In this document: positions 8,752-19,470 of the stretch, one piece after another
How the letters are laid out: each line of letters begins with the position of its first letter
How positions within the stretch are numbered: the first letter of the stretch is position 1
NCBI GenBank assembly: GCA_051453625.1
Contig: JBOZIK010000001.1
Coordinates: 171,292,927-171,318,092 of the forward strand
Source: Welwitschia mirabilis
Lineage: Eukaryota; Gnetophyta; Gnetopsida; Welwitschiales
Reading direction: 5' to 3'
Length of the DNA: 25,166 bases
Translations under genes and position numbers: made by a program
Notes under the pieces: generated by a model
Database searches by the model: none
Told to the model about the DNA's origin: nothing
The model's input: the letters and a program-made list of their open reading frames with translations, nothing else

Positions 8752-11700
8752 ATGAAGATCATAAGTTAAAATGTCAGGGATTTCAACATAGCCCCTAAGA
8801 TGAGGGTACTCAAGTAATTTATTCTTAATCATAGGATTGTTATTATTTATTTATAAGAAATACAAACTCAATTCATAAATAGTTTTCTTAGATTTCAAAT
8901 AAATTGGAACATATATTGTATTCCTAGTATTGACAAAGCGAGGGATTTGACCACCCTCTTTCAAAGGATTTATATGCAACTAACATTGAAACTTCACATT
9001 GGTTTTAAATCTTAGTGTAGAATATTGATGGCTTATTAATCTATATACACATTAGTAAGTAGGAAAACAAATACGAATGTGGGATAGACTACAAGAAAAG
9101 TCAATGACAAAGAATGCATTATTTTTGGGGATTTTACCTAGATCCATTTTGAGTTAGAAAAGTAGGCCTAGGGGGAGTGGAACCTAGTAGGGGCTCAAGA
9201 ACTTGAAAGCTTTATCTCAAATCTTAATCTAATCAAATTTCTATTTAGAAAATTTGATTCACTTAGTCCACTAAAAGGCAAAAATGGAATAGGATGTTTT
9301 TTAAGAATAGATAAAGCTTTAGTGTCTACAATTGGATTCTTGAAATAAAATGGATGTTACAAGGAGAAGGAAGATTATGCTCTAATCACAAACCTATTTT
9401 ATTATCCTTTAATAATGATAAATCAAAAAAAAATTACATTAAAAATAACCTAATTGCAAAAGAATGGAGGATATGAATTTATGAATTTATAGGTATCTAA
9501 AGGAATCTTAACCACCTAAAGATATGACTTAAAAACTGGAGAAATTCCTAAAGGAATAAAATAGCTATAGTAAATGAGTTTAAGTAGAAGATAAGAGATA
9601 TTTAACTTAGGTAGGAAAAAGGTGAAGATCTACACTTAAAAGAATGGAAAAAATGGTAAGATATTCATTCCATCCATTAGCAGGAGGAAATTTCCAAAAT
9701 GAGAGAGCTCATATCAGCTACTTAAAGGATGGTGATAAGTATATTAAATATTTTTTTTCATGTGTTTGATTTTAGGTGATAATCTAATAGATTATCCAAA
9801 ATAAAGTTTGGTGAGAAGACTATTTAAGAAGATAGAATTTCAAATGCTTTCATAGAAAACCTTTAGTAATTATGGATATTTAGAGAACACATAAACATTC
9901 TTATGACTTTAAACAATCATAGAAATAACTTAAACCACTAATACCTATTGCTTACTGGCAGATTTGGAATGTTCTAAAAATGATGAAAAAGCATAAAAGC
10001 CTAGGATCAGATGGTTGGATGGTAGAATTTTTTAAAAAGTTGATGAGCACCTAGATTAAGAAAACATTTAATTAGATCCTAAATATAGGAATAATTCCAC
10101 ATAGATGGAATAAAACTAATGTTATCTTAATTCTAAAAACAAATAGAGGCATTAAAGGCTTAGGGCTATAATTTGATCAGTGTTTGTGATGTTATCTATA
10201 GGTTCATTTTTAGAATCCTAGTCAAAATGATTAGACTACACCTTTTCCTTGGTAGTAAGAATGAATCAAGCTAGATTCTTGAAAGGAAAGGGGATTCTAT
10301 GCTATCATTCTTAACAATGAAATTTTTCATTCCCTCTCTTAGAGAATAATTAGGAGCTACATTCTTAAACTCAATATTAAAAAGGGTTATAATAGTATTT
10401 CTTGAAAGTTTCTTAAACATCTCTTAAGAAAGAAAGATTTATAAGGAAACATTATTGAGATCATTCTTCGTATGCAAAGTTTAGAAATATTTACCCTTAA
10501 GATCAACTAGTAGATTCATGGGTACTTTGTCATAGGAAAAGGTATAAAACAAGGAGACCCTTTGTCTTCCTACTTATTTCTTATTGTAATTGACTATTTA
10601 CAAGATTATTTGAGGAAGGAAGGAAGTATAGGCATAAATATTCATGGCCTCATATGTAATAACTTCGCTAACAACATAATCATATTTTTAGAAGATGACA
10701 TTTCATAAATCGGAGACATTAAAAAAGGGTTATATAGGTTTGGACAAGATTCTAGCTCAAAAATTAATTGGTCCAAAAGTAGAGCTTATTATGCTCATAT
10801 TTAAAGGAGTGTTTAAGAGATGTTTTCAAGATGCTAGAAATTTAGGGAGATAAGAAAATGAAGATCTACCTAGAAATCCCCATGTTTAATTAGAGGTATT
10901 TAATAACTTGGATGAGTTTATTTTCAAAGTTAAAAAGAAGGTGAAGTAACCGGATTTTTCTATTTATTTATCGTAAAGTAAAAATCATTTTAAGTAACAT
11001 ATTTTTAATAGCTATAGCAAGGTATAGTATCATAACAAGAGTGTTATTAGAGTAAATTAGGAACTCACTGAATAGGATTATTTACAATTTCATTTGAAAA
11101 GGTGGAAAAGGGAATGATAGATATCATGCGATAATCTAGGAGGAAATTGCTAAGTTGGTAGAATCCAAAGGCTAGAAGATTAAAAACATAAATAACTATG
11201 CTTTTTCCCCTTAAATAAATATTATTAAAAAAGTAGAACTATGGAAAAAATCCCCCTAATGAAAATCTTAAGGAACAAATACTTGGACTAGGAATTCAAG
11301 CAGGGGATTCTCTCTTCTGGATATTCATATATAAAGAGGAAAGACCTATAAATCTAGATTACTTAGACGTTATGTAAGGGGAACATTTCCCTTTAAAATT
11401 TAAGAATTTTAAATGGCCACACCTTTAAAGACTTGGAATATTTTGGATAGGATTTCCTTCTAGAAGTCAAGACCAAAGAATTAATGACATCATTTATACT
11501 CTAGATGAACTTAGAACTAGATGGATTATAATGAGTGGATCTGGATTAGACCAAATAATGATTAATGAAGAACCATTCATTCCAAAGAGATTGATGTTGC
11601 ATAAGTATGAAAAAGACCCCCTCCTTTATGAAAGTTAGAAGAACTATCTAATGGGAAGGTAAGAAGTGATTAAATGTCTCAAACTAAAAGGCAAAATTTT

Positions 11701-11918
11701 AATGGCTAATAGTCTAAGAAGGATAGGTTTTAAGATTAGTGAGGATTGTAGCTTTTATGATGAAATTAATACTATAAAATACCTCTTCTGGGATTTTCTA
11801 AAAATTAAGTCTCTTTAGGTAGTACTTAGGTGAACTTTAAATTAGAGTAACATTTTCTCTAATAAAATGAATAACATAGAAATTGTCATTTGGCATATCT
11901 AGATCATAAGAAATTCAT
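8752..11918 (+). pseudogene. LINE (L1-type) ORF2: endonuclease, reverse transcriptase, zinc-binding domain
   Basis: This is a non-LTR retrotransposon polyprotein for target-primed reverse transcription. The start at ATG 8752 gives MKIIS*NVRDFN, matching the MKIISWNVRGLN opening of the apurinic-like endonuclease with Trp replaced by a stop. A GDF(T) motif with an LDP-like partner lies near 9118-9150, and RIDKALVS near 9308 fits the RLDRFLVS motif. A YLKDGDKYIKYFF block (about 9720) and KSLGSDGWMVEFF (about 9990) open the RT. GIKQGDPLSSYLF (10541-10579) and FANN at about 10664-10675 (normally FADD) are the core RT motifs. GGKGNDRYH (about 11099) and a zf-RVT-like C-SFY...YLFWDF region near 11748-11800 close it. 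The order is normal, but there are many stops and frameshifts. Both catalytic Asp of FADD are Asn, and several zinc ligands are lost. It stops at an assembly gap. Confidence 0.85.
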
Positions 11919-11928
11919 NNNNNNNNNN
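11919..11928. other. Assembly gap (10 N)
   Basis: Ten N residues, probably a placeholder for a gap of unknown size, just after the LINE zinc-binding region. The sequences on the two sides may not be adjacent in the genome. Confidence 0.95.
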
Positions 11929-13690
11929 GTGTTCAAAAATGAAGGGCCTAAAATACCCAAAACCCTTTGTCTTATTTGATGCAAAATTCAACCCAATTTT
12001 ATGCTTTGTATGATGGGGTTTCATCTCACACATGAGTCTATGAGTTCAGAGAGTACTGAGAAAATGCAAAATTATGGCATAATCTAGAGAATGTGCATTG
12101 GGACTAGCTAACAAATCTAAAAGGTAACCCCATCCTCAATGTGTAGAAGATTATCAAGCAAGGGAAATTTATTTGAAAGAGAAGTAAGATCCTCATTTTC
12201 CCCTAGCTAGTTACAGTGATCATAGGTTTAGAAGATAAAGGGGATATAATACTATCATCATCTAAGGGGTAACATGTACAATAATGTAGGCCATTCTTTC
12301 AAAGGGGAACCCCTATAAGCAAAATAGAATTATGTTTAAAAACTTTTACTGTAAGCTCCATGGGATCTTATACCAAAATTCATTAATAGATAACTCATCT
12401 TTAATGAAAATTACTCCAAAACACAAGGTATTCATTTCTATTTTATTCTTGCACTCATATAGGGTTAGAGAATCAATTTCCTATGTTTTTTAACTAAGAA
12501 ACTTCAAGGGAACATAGTGAGTGAGCATTCTAGCCTTATTCAAAAGCTTGTTAATTTTTTTAAATCACGAGAATGAGAAGTCTTAGGAGCTAAAGTAAGT
12601 AACCTAAGGGAAACAAACTCTGAAGATTTAGAGCATTAGAGAAAAACAAAGTAAAACATTTAATGAAGGTAGTTGAAGGCAAGCTCTCAAGAAGGATGTA
12701 GGGAGTAATGTGAGGCATAAATAAAAAGGAGAATAATGGGGAAGTTACATGCTAGAAATTCTAAAGGGAAACTTAAGATGGATTTATCTAAGATGAAAGC
12801 TCAAGAGATTTTAAGGAAAGAAGGGAATTTTAAGGATCCTACCTCTTATAGGGGTTTAGGTTCATGCATGAAGAAGGATTAGAGCGGTTTACCCTGATTT
12901 ACTTAAAGTCCCAGCAAAGCCTAAGGTAGGGGATATGACCCCTTTAAGATATATTCTAAAGGTTTTGAAGGCACCAAGAATGGATGGTTTTTTCCCCATT
13001 AGCCCATAATGGTAGCACTTCTTGAGTCTAGAGCTCTACCCTATGTCCTAGTTATGGGGTCTCAAAGATTGGCTTTCCCATTCTATTAAGCAGTGACAAT
13101 AATGAAGATTGGGTAATGAGTGATAGAAATAGAGATAAATTTAGGGCTTAATTCAAGGATGACCTAAGGAAAGAGAAGTGATTCACATGAACTAATAACA
13201 ATGATAGCATCTTTAGTACTTGGGTCGATTCCTGTGCTAAGGACAATACAGAGGATATTCCAAGTTTTAAGAAGAATGCAAGGAAATCTATGGAAGAGGA
13301 ATTTAGGGAGCAAAGTTAAGTAGTGAAAATAGATGAGCTCACCCTAGTTAGAAATTTAAAGGGAGCATTCCAAGGAGGGGCATTGAGTCCAAAAGCCCTT
13401 GCTGGTGTTAATCTGAAATCCCACATAAAGCTTATTTTGCATTAACACCTCAATAAAAACCAACACATATGATAGGAGGCATTAGAGAAGACAAAGAACC
13501 TTAATTAGGCTAAGAAGTTCCTAGGTATCCAACACTCAAGAAAGATGGATCATCTCATGCACCAGGAGAAGCTCATTTAACCTTATGGAAGATGGCATCT
13601 TCCAAAATATTAATTTCATGTAATCTTTCAAGGTCTCGGTTTTCAGCTTTGTCTTGTATTTTTGTGTTCTTGTGTTTTTGTGTTTTGTGT
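11929..13690. other. Unassigned sequence after the gap, with short coding-like patches
   Basis: I recognise no domain. A plus-strand patch at about 13110-13320 reads like old coding sequence (STWVDSCAKDNTEDIPSF followed by a Lys/Arg/Glu-rich run), with stops. It could be a LINE ORF1 or a 3' part of the LINE interrupted by the gap, but no signature residues support either. Confidence 0.3.
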
Positions 13691-13990
13691 TTTATCAGTT
13701 TTCCAATCCTCTAAAGGTAGTAGAGTTTAATTTGACAGCCATCAACTTGCTAGATTTTTGGAAATGATAACAGCCTAGTCTAGCCTTGGCTAAGGTGGAA
13801 ACTTAGCCCCTTAGTGCAGTCTCTAATAATTAGCTCTAGTTTCTTTTATGTTCTTATTTAGCTAGAATTTTAAAATCTAATTTTGTTAATAGGGATTTTT
13901 CCACTTACCTAATAGGGCATTTGTAAAACCTTTTCTTCTTTTTTAAAACATACTATTTGTTTAAAAAAATAAATGGAAAAAAAAGGAAAG
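13691..13990 (+). mobile_element. Possible LINE 3' untranslated end with A-rich tail
   Basis: A T-rich stretch (tttgtgttcttgtgtttttg, about 13660-13690) leads to gcatttgtaaaaccttttcttc and then an A-rich run at about 13965-13990. Plant LINE 3' ends often have such a 'tttgta...ctttt' stretch before a poly(A) tail. No target-site duplication was identified. Confidence 0.35.
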
Positions 13991-14019
13991 AAGAAGAAGA
14001 AGAAGAAGAAGAAGAAGAA
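13988..14019 (+). repeat. (AAG)n microsatellite
   Basis: There are about 10.5 uninterrupted AAG units directly after the A-rich run, as often forms when a retroposon poly(A) tail mutates and expands. Confidence 0.95.
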
Positions 14020-15376
14020 TATTCTTCTCATTATAGGGCTCTATCAAATCCTTCAATCCTCTATTTCTTATTCTTTTTCTTTTATTAAAAGATATGTAGT
14101 TCTTTCCTTTATTCTTCCTTAATACATCATATGTAAGAAATTTTTTTATGTGTTTTCCTTAAAGATAATGAAAATTCATTTGCTTGTCTCCAAATTTAGA
14201 CCTTCAAATACTAACGTTTGCTTAAACATTACTACTTTTGTGTTGAGAGTAATGTAAATTCTATTTGCAGGAAGTAAGGCATAAGAAGTTATTTAACTTA
14301 AAATTCTTTGAAAGTAACTACTTAAAAATGGGGGAAAAACATCTTTATCTTCCACTATTGCAAAATATCGTACTTAACTTTCAAATTTTAATTTAACAAT
14401 TTACAAGCAAAATTAACTGAAAGAAGCTTGAAATTTTGGATGTTTTGCAATTTGATTCATCATACAAACTTTAATTAGATATTAAAATATTTTTCATTTA
14501 TGATATAGGTTTCTAAACTTAGTTAATCACTTATTGTTATTCTTGAATGTGAAATACTATTTTGATTTTGAATTAGATTTGAGGTATGATCTTCTAATAT
14601 TGAACTTTAGTGTTCATATTATTTATTATGACAATAGCAAAATGCTAGTTAAAAGCATGATTACTATATAAAATTAGTTATTTTTGCTTCTTAAATTTTA
14701 AAAATTAATTTGTATCAAAAGTAGAAATATATCATTTTATGTTAAGCTTTCATTATAACTCTTTTGACAAAGTTAATATCAAAATTTTGTCAAAACAGAC
14801 ACCATACGTATTTGTTTTATGAAGGTTATTTTAATCATGATAAATTGAACTAAATGTTAATTAACTAGCCCCACAATTCAAATACATAGCACCAGATACC
14901 TAAGACCATCTAATTTTTTTGGTTTTTTTATGGGTTTGACTTTTGATATTTTAGAGATTAAAGATTAAAAAGGCATTTTAAACGAGTAACAAAATTAATC
15001 CAGTTTAAATACAAAATCTATTAGTATAAAAGATATTGATTTGCCTTATTCATTAAGAAATCTAAAATCTTGACTACGTTCAATATACTTAAATCTAATC
15101 TCATATTTGAATAATAAAATATTATAAACATTACTAAGATTTTGGACTGAGTGGATATCACTCTTATGAGGATATTGTCCCCAATTGAAGAGCATCATAC
15201 ATTATTAATCCTTGAGATTTACATGAGATTCATGAACATGATTGAGGCTTGCCTCGTCACATCCATCTAAACTAATTGTCTTTCTCACTTAACATGAAAA
15301 GGTGATTGTTTCATAAGGAAAAACCCTTACCAAATAACTCTTCTATACTTCATTAACATTTTATGCATGATTGATG
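14020..15376. other. Unassigned AT-rich DNA
   Basis: No open frame with recognisable content is seen. A block around 15140-15200 (ttttggactgagtggatatcac...gatattgtcccc) resembles U3 or 5' leader text of copia LTRs but has no clear limits. Confidence 0.35.
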
Positions 15377-15507
15377 TGTTAGGATTTATAAAATGCTAGT
15401 AAATGTTAGTGTCACTAACTAATAGTTTTAATACTAACAACACATAACAAAATGGTACAACTTGCATATGTAACTATATAGGTGATATGTTATAGCACAT
15501 TCTTACT
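15377..15507 (+). repeat. Candidate short 5' LTR of the plus-strand copia element
   Basis: It starts TGTTAGGATT, runs 131 bases with 'ctaatagttttaatactaacaac' inside, and ends ttctta(ct) before a PBS-like site. Small copia LTRs of 120-200 bases with this look are common in plants. No 3' partner is in the window, and the final CA is not intact (CT). Confidence 0.35.
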
Positions 15508-15524
15508 TGGTATTACAACCAACC
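15508..15524 (+). other. Candidate PBS (initiator Met-tRNA), decayed
   Basis: TGGTATTACAACCAACC compares with TGGTATCAGAGCCAGGT, the copia PBS complementary to the initiator Met-tRNA 3' end. The first six bases match and about two thirds overall. It supports the short-LTR call but is weak alone. Confidence 0.35.
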
Positions 15525-16500
15525 TATTAGAGTTAAGAAGATATCCTACATGCAACAAGCAATACAAAACCATTAATAGTTCTAATAAAAGGATCATAAC
15601 CCAAAAGAAAATTATTAATGAAATTGAGTAGTCTAAATAATTCTACAAATAATTCTATTATGAAAAGTAAGTTTTGTCTTGGCCAAAACTAATAGTCTCA
15701 TAAAACAAAGTTAGAAGTTATGAAATAAGGATCCCTATAGCATCAAAAATGATACTAAGGAGTTCTAGAAATTTCCTAGCATTGAGTAAGATGACATAGA
15801 TGTATCTAGATGAAAAAGATATACAGAACTTGTTTTGTAAAAGAGTTGACATGTTTAACAAAGGGACCTAAACATTGGATAAGCATTTAAAATACAATGT
15901 TATATAGATCATGTATGTTCACATTGCTACTACAAGTAGCAGCAATTAGATCACTTTTCTGATGTGGGAAAAGTAAGAGAAGTATATGATGTGAAGAATA
16001 ATGCTTTATTCAGGTCCATCACTGTGGATCTAAAAAACTTATATCACAACCTTGTTGAACTTATCTCGATCATGGTATGAATTTTAATCAATATGCATTA
16101 ACAACTAATGGGATAAGAAAAATAATTAGAAGAGAGCCACTTAAAGTACTATGTGTTAAAATAGTTCCTTTGAATTAGAATTACTGAAGACATTAATTAT
16201 AGTACAAGAAGATGTTAACACCTTATCCTATGAAACTATAATAAGCCTCATTATGGTTGTGAGACCTATTTAAAAGGTAGAAATTCCCTTTATCTCTCAA
16301 ACAGGGTACTTGCAGTTCAAGAGATAAATGAAAAGAATTGGAGATTCAAAGGTTGGTGCTACAATTACGGATGCACAAGACATGCGATGGCCAAATGACA
16401 AAAAAAAAAAGGCATAGAATGAAGATCATATTGAGAAAATAAAGTCAAATAATTTGAGAATAAAAAGGCTAAAAGGAAAGAAAAGACAAAGGATAAGGAA
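15525..16500 (+). pseudogene. Copia gag relic with decayed zinc knuckle
   Basis: The gag nucleocapsid of the plus-strand copia element. Most of it is too broken to read. A patch near 16210-16250 (NTLSYETIISLI) fits the end of the copia gag domain. The knuckle at about 16357-16398 reads CYNYGCTRHAMAK, a CX2CX4HX4C motif in which the second Cys is Tyr and the last Cys is gone. A Lys-rich tail follows, as in copia gag C-termini. It lies directly upstream of the protease relic on the same strand, as expected. Confidence 0.55.
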
Positions 16501-16589
16501 AGAGGACTCATCCACATTATTAAGAATCAAACTTACCTTGTAGATGTACTCATTCATAACATAATTATAATGAATGGTGATAATTTGGA

Positions 16590-16916
16590 TAATGATTACA
16601 TGAAGTTATATCTTAACTCTATCAGTATGAAACACTTATGTAAGAATGTGAACTTTATAATTATTTTTAGAATAGCACAAGGTGTGTTGGTGCATGTTGC
16701 AAATGGTTGAGCCATTATGTTAAAAGGTGTCATTACCATGACATCAAGTTGTAATGGTTCATCCATTACATTACATAATGTCTGTTATTCTTCACAATTA
16801 AATTATAACTTAGTCTCAGTTTCTGATTTATTGCATGATTATTATGTGCTCTTTAGAAAAGATAATCAACATGCTAATGTGTTATTTGATGTAACTATAA
16901 AAATTATTACTTCATA
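16590..16916 (+). pseudogene. Copia protease / gag-pre-integrase relic
   Basis: A plus-strand frame contains YLNSISMKHLCKN, aligning with the copia protease motif (Y)LDSGAS-H-CKN. The active-site Asp is Asn and Gly is Ile, so the protease is dead. It continues with VLVHVANG, then ITLHNVCYSSQLNYNLVSVS (about 16765-16824), matching the 'L-NVLYVP-L-NLLSVS' block that ends the protease and begins the pre-integrase region. The longest open stretch is 16717-16917. It is flanked by gag relics upstream and integrase downstream. Confidence 0.75.
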
Positions 16917-16955
16917 AACCAATAAAATGTATTAATTCGAGTTGGATAAGATAGA

Positions 16956-17560
16956 ATGATCAACATTAGGATGAGCACTATTTGGCATTGTAGACTTGGT
17001 CAGCTTGACATACAAGCCATAATAAAGTTGACGGATTGGACCATGGATAATTCCATAACTATAACGAATTTTGGCAAATGTGAAAATTATTTAAAAACCA
17101 AAAAAATGATGGTTGTTAAATCGAAACTTGTTAATAGACAAACCAAGGAACCACTTAAAATAGTGCATTTAGATATTGGTTTCTTTGGTTAAAACTTATC
17201 CTATGGAAATCATCTTTTCTTTACTGTGTTCATAGATGATTTTACATAATATAGGTAGAGGCATTGAGTAAATTTCAGTATTTTAGAAAGCAATCCTAAA
17301 GTAAGTTGGAACACAAAATTACTTGTTTACATCCTAATAACAAGAGGGAGTATGTTGGCTGACAGCTCAAAGAATTTCTCTAAAAGATTAGAATAGACCT
17401 TTAGATGATAGCACCATAATCCCCATATCAAAATGGAATGGTTAAATAAAGAAATAATGTCCTTAATAAGCTTTCTACTAAAGGCCTCCAAGATGATACT
17501 CCATTTAAGTAATGAAATCAAAGAAAGCCTAATTTAAACATGCTTAAAGTATTTTCTTTC
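16956..17560 (+). pseudogene. Copia integrase relic (plus strand)
   Basis: The integrase that would insert element cDNA into the host. Visible in order are IWHCRLGQLD (about 16978, the LWHRRLGH motif with the final His as Gln), EPLKIVHLDIGFFG (about 17149), FFTVFIDDFT (about 17218), and then NNKREYV and SPYQNGMVK at about 17336-17440, corresponding to SDNGGEY and TPQQNGVAE. The second catalytic Asp position is Asn and the catalytic Glu is Lys, so it is inactive. LNKLSTKGLQDDTPF and KPNLNMLKVFSF (about 17530-17560) are the C-terminal landmarks. It stops abruptly at about 17561, where minus-strand RNase H begins. Frameshifts and stops are present. Confidence 0.8.
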
Positions 17561-17890
17561 ATGGTTGACAAAGTAATGTTCTTTTGTAAACGAGCCATCC
17601 AACTAATAGGATCATCTCCCATTAAGAAAACATAATTAGTAGTGGACTTTCTTGTATCTTTACACTGAGAATAATTGACATCCACATAACCAACAGATCC
17701 AATATAGTATGACCAAAATTCAAGTATAAATTCTATGTACCTTTCAAATAGCACAAGATCATTTTACAGATTCTCAATGCTTTAGGCCAAGATTTCTCAT
17801 GAAACATAAGATAGATCCCATTGCATATGAAATATCTAGCCTTTTATAGACCATAGCATACGTCAAGCTTCCAACCGCTGAAGCATAAGG
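17561..17890 (-). pseudogene. Copia RT end and RNase H relic (minus strand), left part of the host copia
   Basis: Minus-strand reading from 17887 gives YASAVGSLTYAMVYKRLDISYA, the end of copia RT (normally VPYASAVGSLMYAM-TRPDI). After a frameshift comes GYVDVNYSQCKDTRKSTTNY, then VFLMGDDPISWMARLQKN and ITLST, the RNase H domain (GYVDADYAG-KDTRRSTSGY, PISW-SRLQ-VALSTT). The first RNase H Asp is kept. The sequence stops matching right after LST, so the EAEY part is absent. The other part of this RT lies at 24841-25166, separated by the nested element; the two flanks meet in the middle of the VPY codons. Confidence 0.85.
17886..17890. repeat. Target-site duplication TAAGG (left copy)
   Basis: TAAGG directly precedes LTR1; the same five bases follow LTR2 at 24841. 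Five bases is the usual copia duplication length. Confidence 0.9.
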
Positions 17891-18206
17891 TGATAAGATC
17901 AAGAACCCTAGAAGTGTGGGGGGGTGAATAGGTTCTTTCAAAAACTTATAAACAAAAATACATTTAGATAATCTAATCACTTCTTACATATAAGAATAAC
18001 GAAATCAAGAATGAACATATGAGAAATGAAAAACTAAAAGTAATGAATCAAAAGATACTAAAATATAAACTACTAGTTTAGATGCATGCATGATTTACAA
18101 TGGTTCGGGAACTCTCCTACTCCATTCTCAATGGTCAGCTTCTTCCAAGCTTGATCTCGGATTCTGTTACTCCATAGGTTTTGCCAAGATCACCTATTAA
18201 CCCTTA

Positions 18207-18346
18207 CAAATGGACTTTTATAGGCTAAGTCTCAACCTTAACAATGGAATTTTGTAGGCTAAGTCTTAACCTTTAACAACAAACTTTTGTAGGCTAAGTC
18301 TCAACCTTTAACAACAGACTTTTGCAAGCTAAGTCTCAACATTTGA
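18207..18346. repeat. 35-bp tandem repeat in LTR1
   Basis: Four units of the form (a)acttttgtaggctaagtctcaacctttaacaac occur, with small changes. The same array is in LTR2 at 23847-23990, so it predates insertion. Confidence 0.85.
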
Positions 18347-18622
18347 AGACAAATAGAAGTGATGCAATAAACCCTTAGTAGCTTTGATATTACTTATTCA
18401 GTATCAGTATAATAAATGGAGCTCTTCTCTAAATAAATACAATGATGACATCCTTAGATCTGATTCTGAGTGAAGTTCTTGTGCTAAGAATAGATCTTCT
18501 CAATCAGATATGAATCAATAAAAAGATGTTCCAATGAAATATACCACTTAATCTTTTAGATCCACAATGAATATGTCAGTTTAGAAAAGAACCAGAAGAT
18601 CTCTAAGTCATTTCTTGCCTAG

Positions 18623-18631
18623 CTATTTATA
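18623..18631 (-). promoter_or_regulatory. TATA box in LTR1
   Basis: The minus strand reads TATAAATAG in the context ccattataaatagctaggc. It is identical in LTR2 at 24263-24271. As a conserved TATAAATA in mid-LTR it probably marks U3, with R starting about 30 bases further in the minus direction. Confidence 0.7.
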
Positions 18632-18744
18632 ATGGAGGGTTACTAGGGTTTATTACAATTGAATTGCACCTCTAATGGCTATAAACGGCTAGAAAACGGC
18701 TAGGTAATGGATACATAACATTTACAAGATTTACTATTTCATAC

Positions 18745-19025
18745 TGTCTAGTCGACCCCATAAAAATTTACTCGACCTCATGAGAACCCGGCGACCCCAT
18801 CGTAGGTCTGGTTGACCCCTTGTCTCTCAGTTTAGAACTATGAACTGTCATTTTCTTAGGTTCAGTTAACCCTATGAAAGATCCAGTCAAATACCCTTTC
18901 CTCTTGGTCTAGGACTNNNNNNNNNNCCTTATGAATATCTAGTCGATCCCTTTCCATTCAGTTCAGAGACACTGGTTCTTAGGATCACAGGTTTAGTTGA
19001 CCCCTTCATAATTTAGTCAATCCCT
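18745..19025. repeat. GTCGACC-type box cluster in LTR1
   Basis: Repeated gtcgacccca, actcgacctca, ggcgacccc, ggttgacccc, agtcgatccc and agtcaatccc boxes occur every 20-40 bases. They look like decayed copies of the palindrome GGTCGACC. LTR2 has the matching cluster. The 10-N gap lies inside. Confidence 0.6.
18917..18926. other. Assembly gap (10 N)
   Basis: Ten N residues inside the box cluster of LTR1, a repetitive spot where assembly breaks easily. The true length is unknown. Confidence 0.95.
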
Positions 19026-19147
19026 CTGGGTTCAGTTCATTTCTTTGCATCTGCTTCAAAACTCAATCTCATCTGCACATAATATGTAACACTTTGCACT
19101 ACAATAGATAAATTAGTTTGTCATCAATTGGCAAATATAATCTAACA

Positions 19148-19470
19148 ATCTTCCCTTTTGACATTGATGGCAAACAATTAAGTGATTTTTAAAAAAAATC
19201 TGAAATAATTTAAGCTCGTTTACAAAATTCTTTTTAGGCACATATTTAAAAATCAAAACTCCCCCTTTCATCAAGGTAAATATACATTTAAGCAAGGAGA
19301 AAAAATACATAAACATTTTAAAGACCTAATATCTCAATATCTTAACCAAAAACTTTTGAAAGCACACTACCATTATTCCTCCCCCTTTGACATCAATGGA
19401 AAATGAAATAAAATCTAAATAAACAACCATAACTATCAATCATATTCTCTTCCCCTATTTTGATAGCAAA
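19148..19470 (-). other. Polypurine tract array next to the 3' LTR
   Basis: Four tracts on the minus strand sit at 19148-19160 (CAAAAGGGAAGAT, touching the LTR), 19259-19276, 19378-19399 and 19447-19468. Each has the form (G/A)AT(G)TCAAA(A/G)GGGGAAG(AG). The common part before each, 'cattgatg' or 'catcaatgg', shows that they are repeated units. Several polypurine tracts before the 3' LTR are a known Sirevirus trait. The tract at 19148 would be the functional one. Confidence 0.75.

Larger units (their letters stand above)
17891..19147 (-). repeat. LTR1 (3' LTR of the nested element)
   Basis: It begins tgataagatc and ends ataatctaaca on the plus strand, so in element sense it is TGTTAG...TTATCA. 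It matches LTR2 over its whole length. It includes a C-rich U5 end (rc of ccctagaagtgtgggggggtg), a 35-bp tandem repeat, a TATA box and a GTCGACC box cluster. It contains a 10-N gap at 18917 and lacks about 100 bases that LTR2 has at 24650-24749; the missing block in LTR2 is bounded by catctgc repeats, so a microhomology deletion is likely. Confidence 0.92.

Noticed and set aside
17518-17980. A separate small membrane or regulatory gene on the minus strand
   Set aside because: The frames align with the copia RT end and RNase H motifs; the first codons of the 68-codon frame (17891-17980) are LTR sequence read through.
18207-18346. 35-bp repeats as a possible CRISPR array
   Set aside because: Units abut each other with no unique spacers, and the same array is in both LTRs of a plant retrotransposon.
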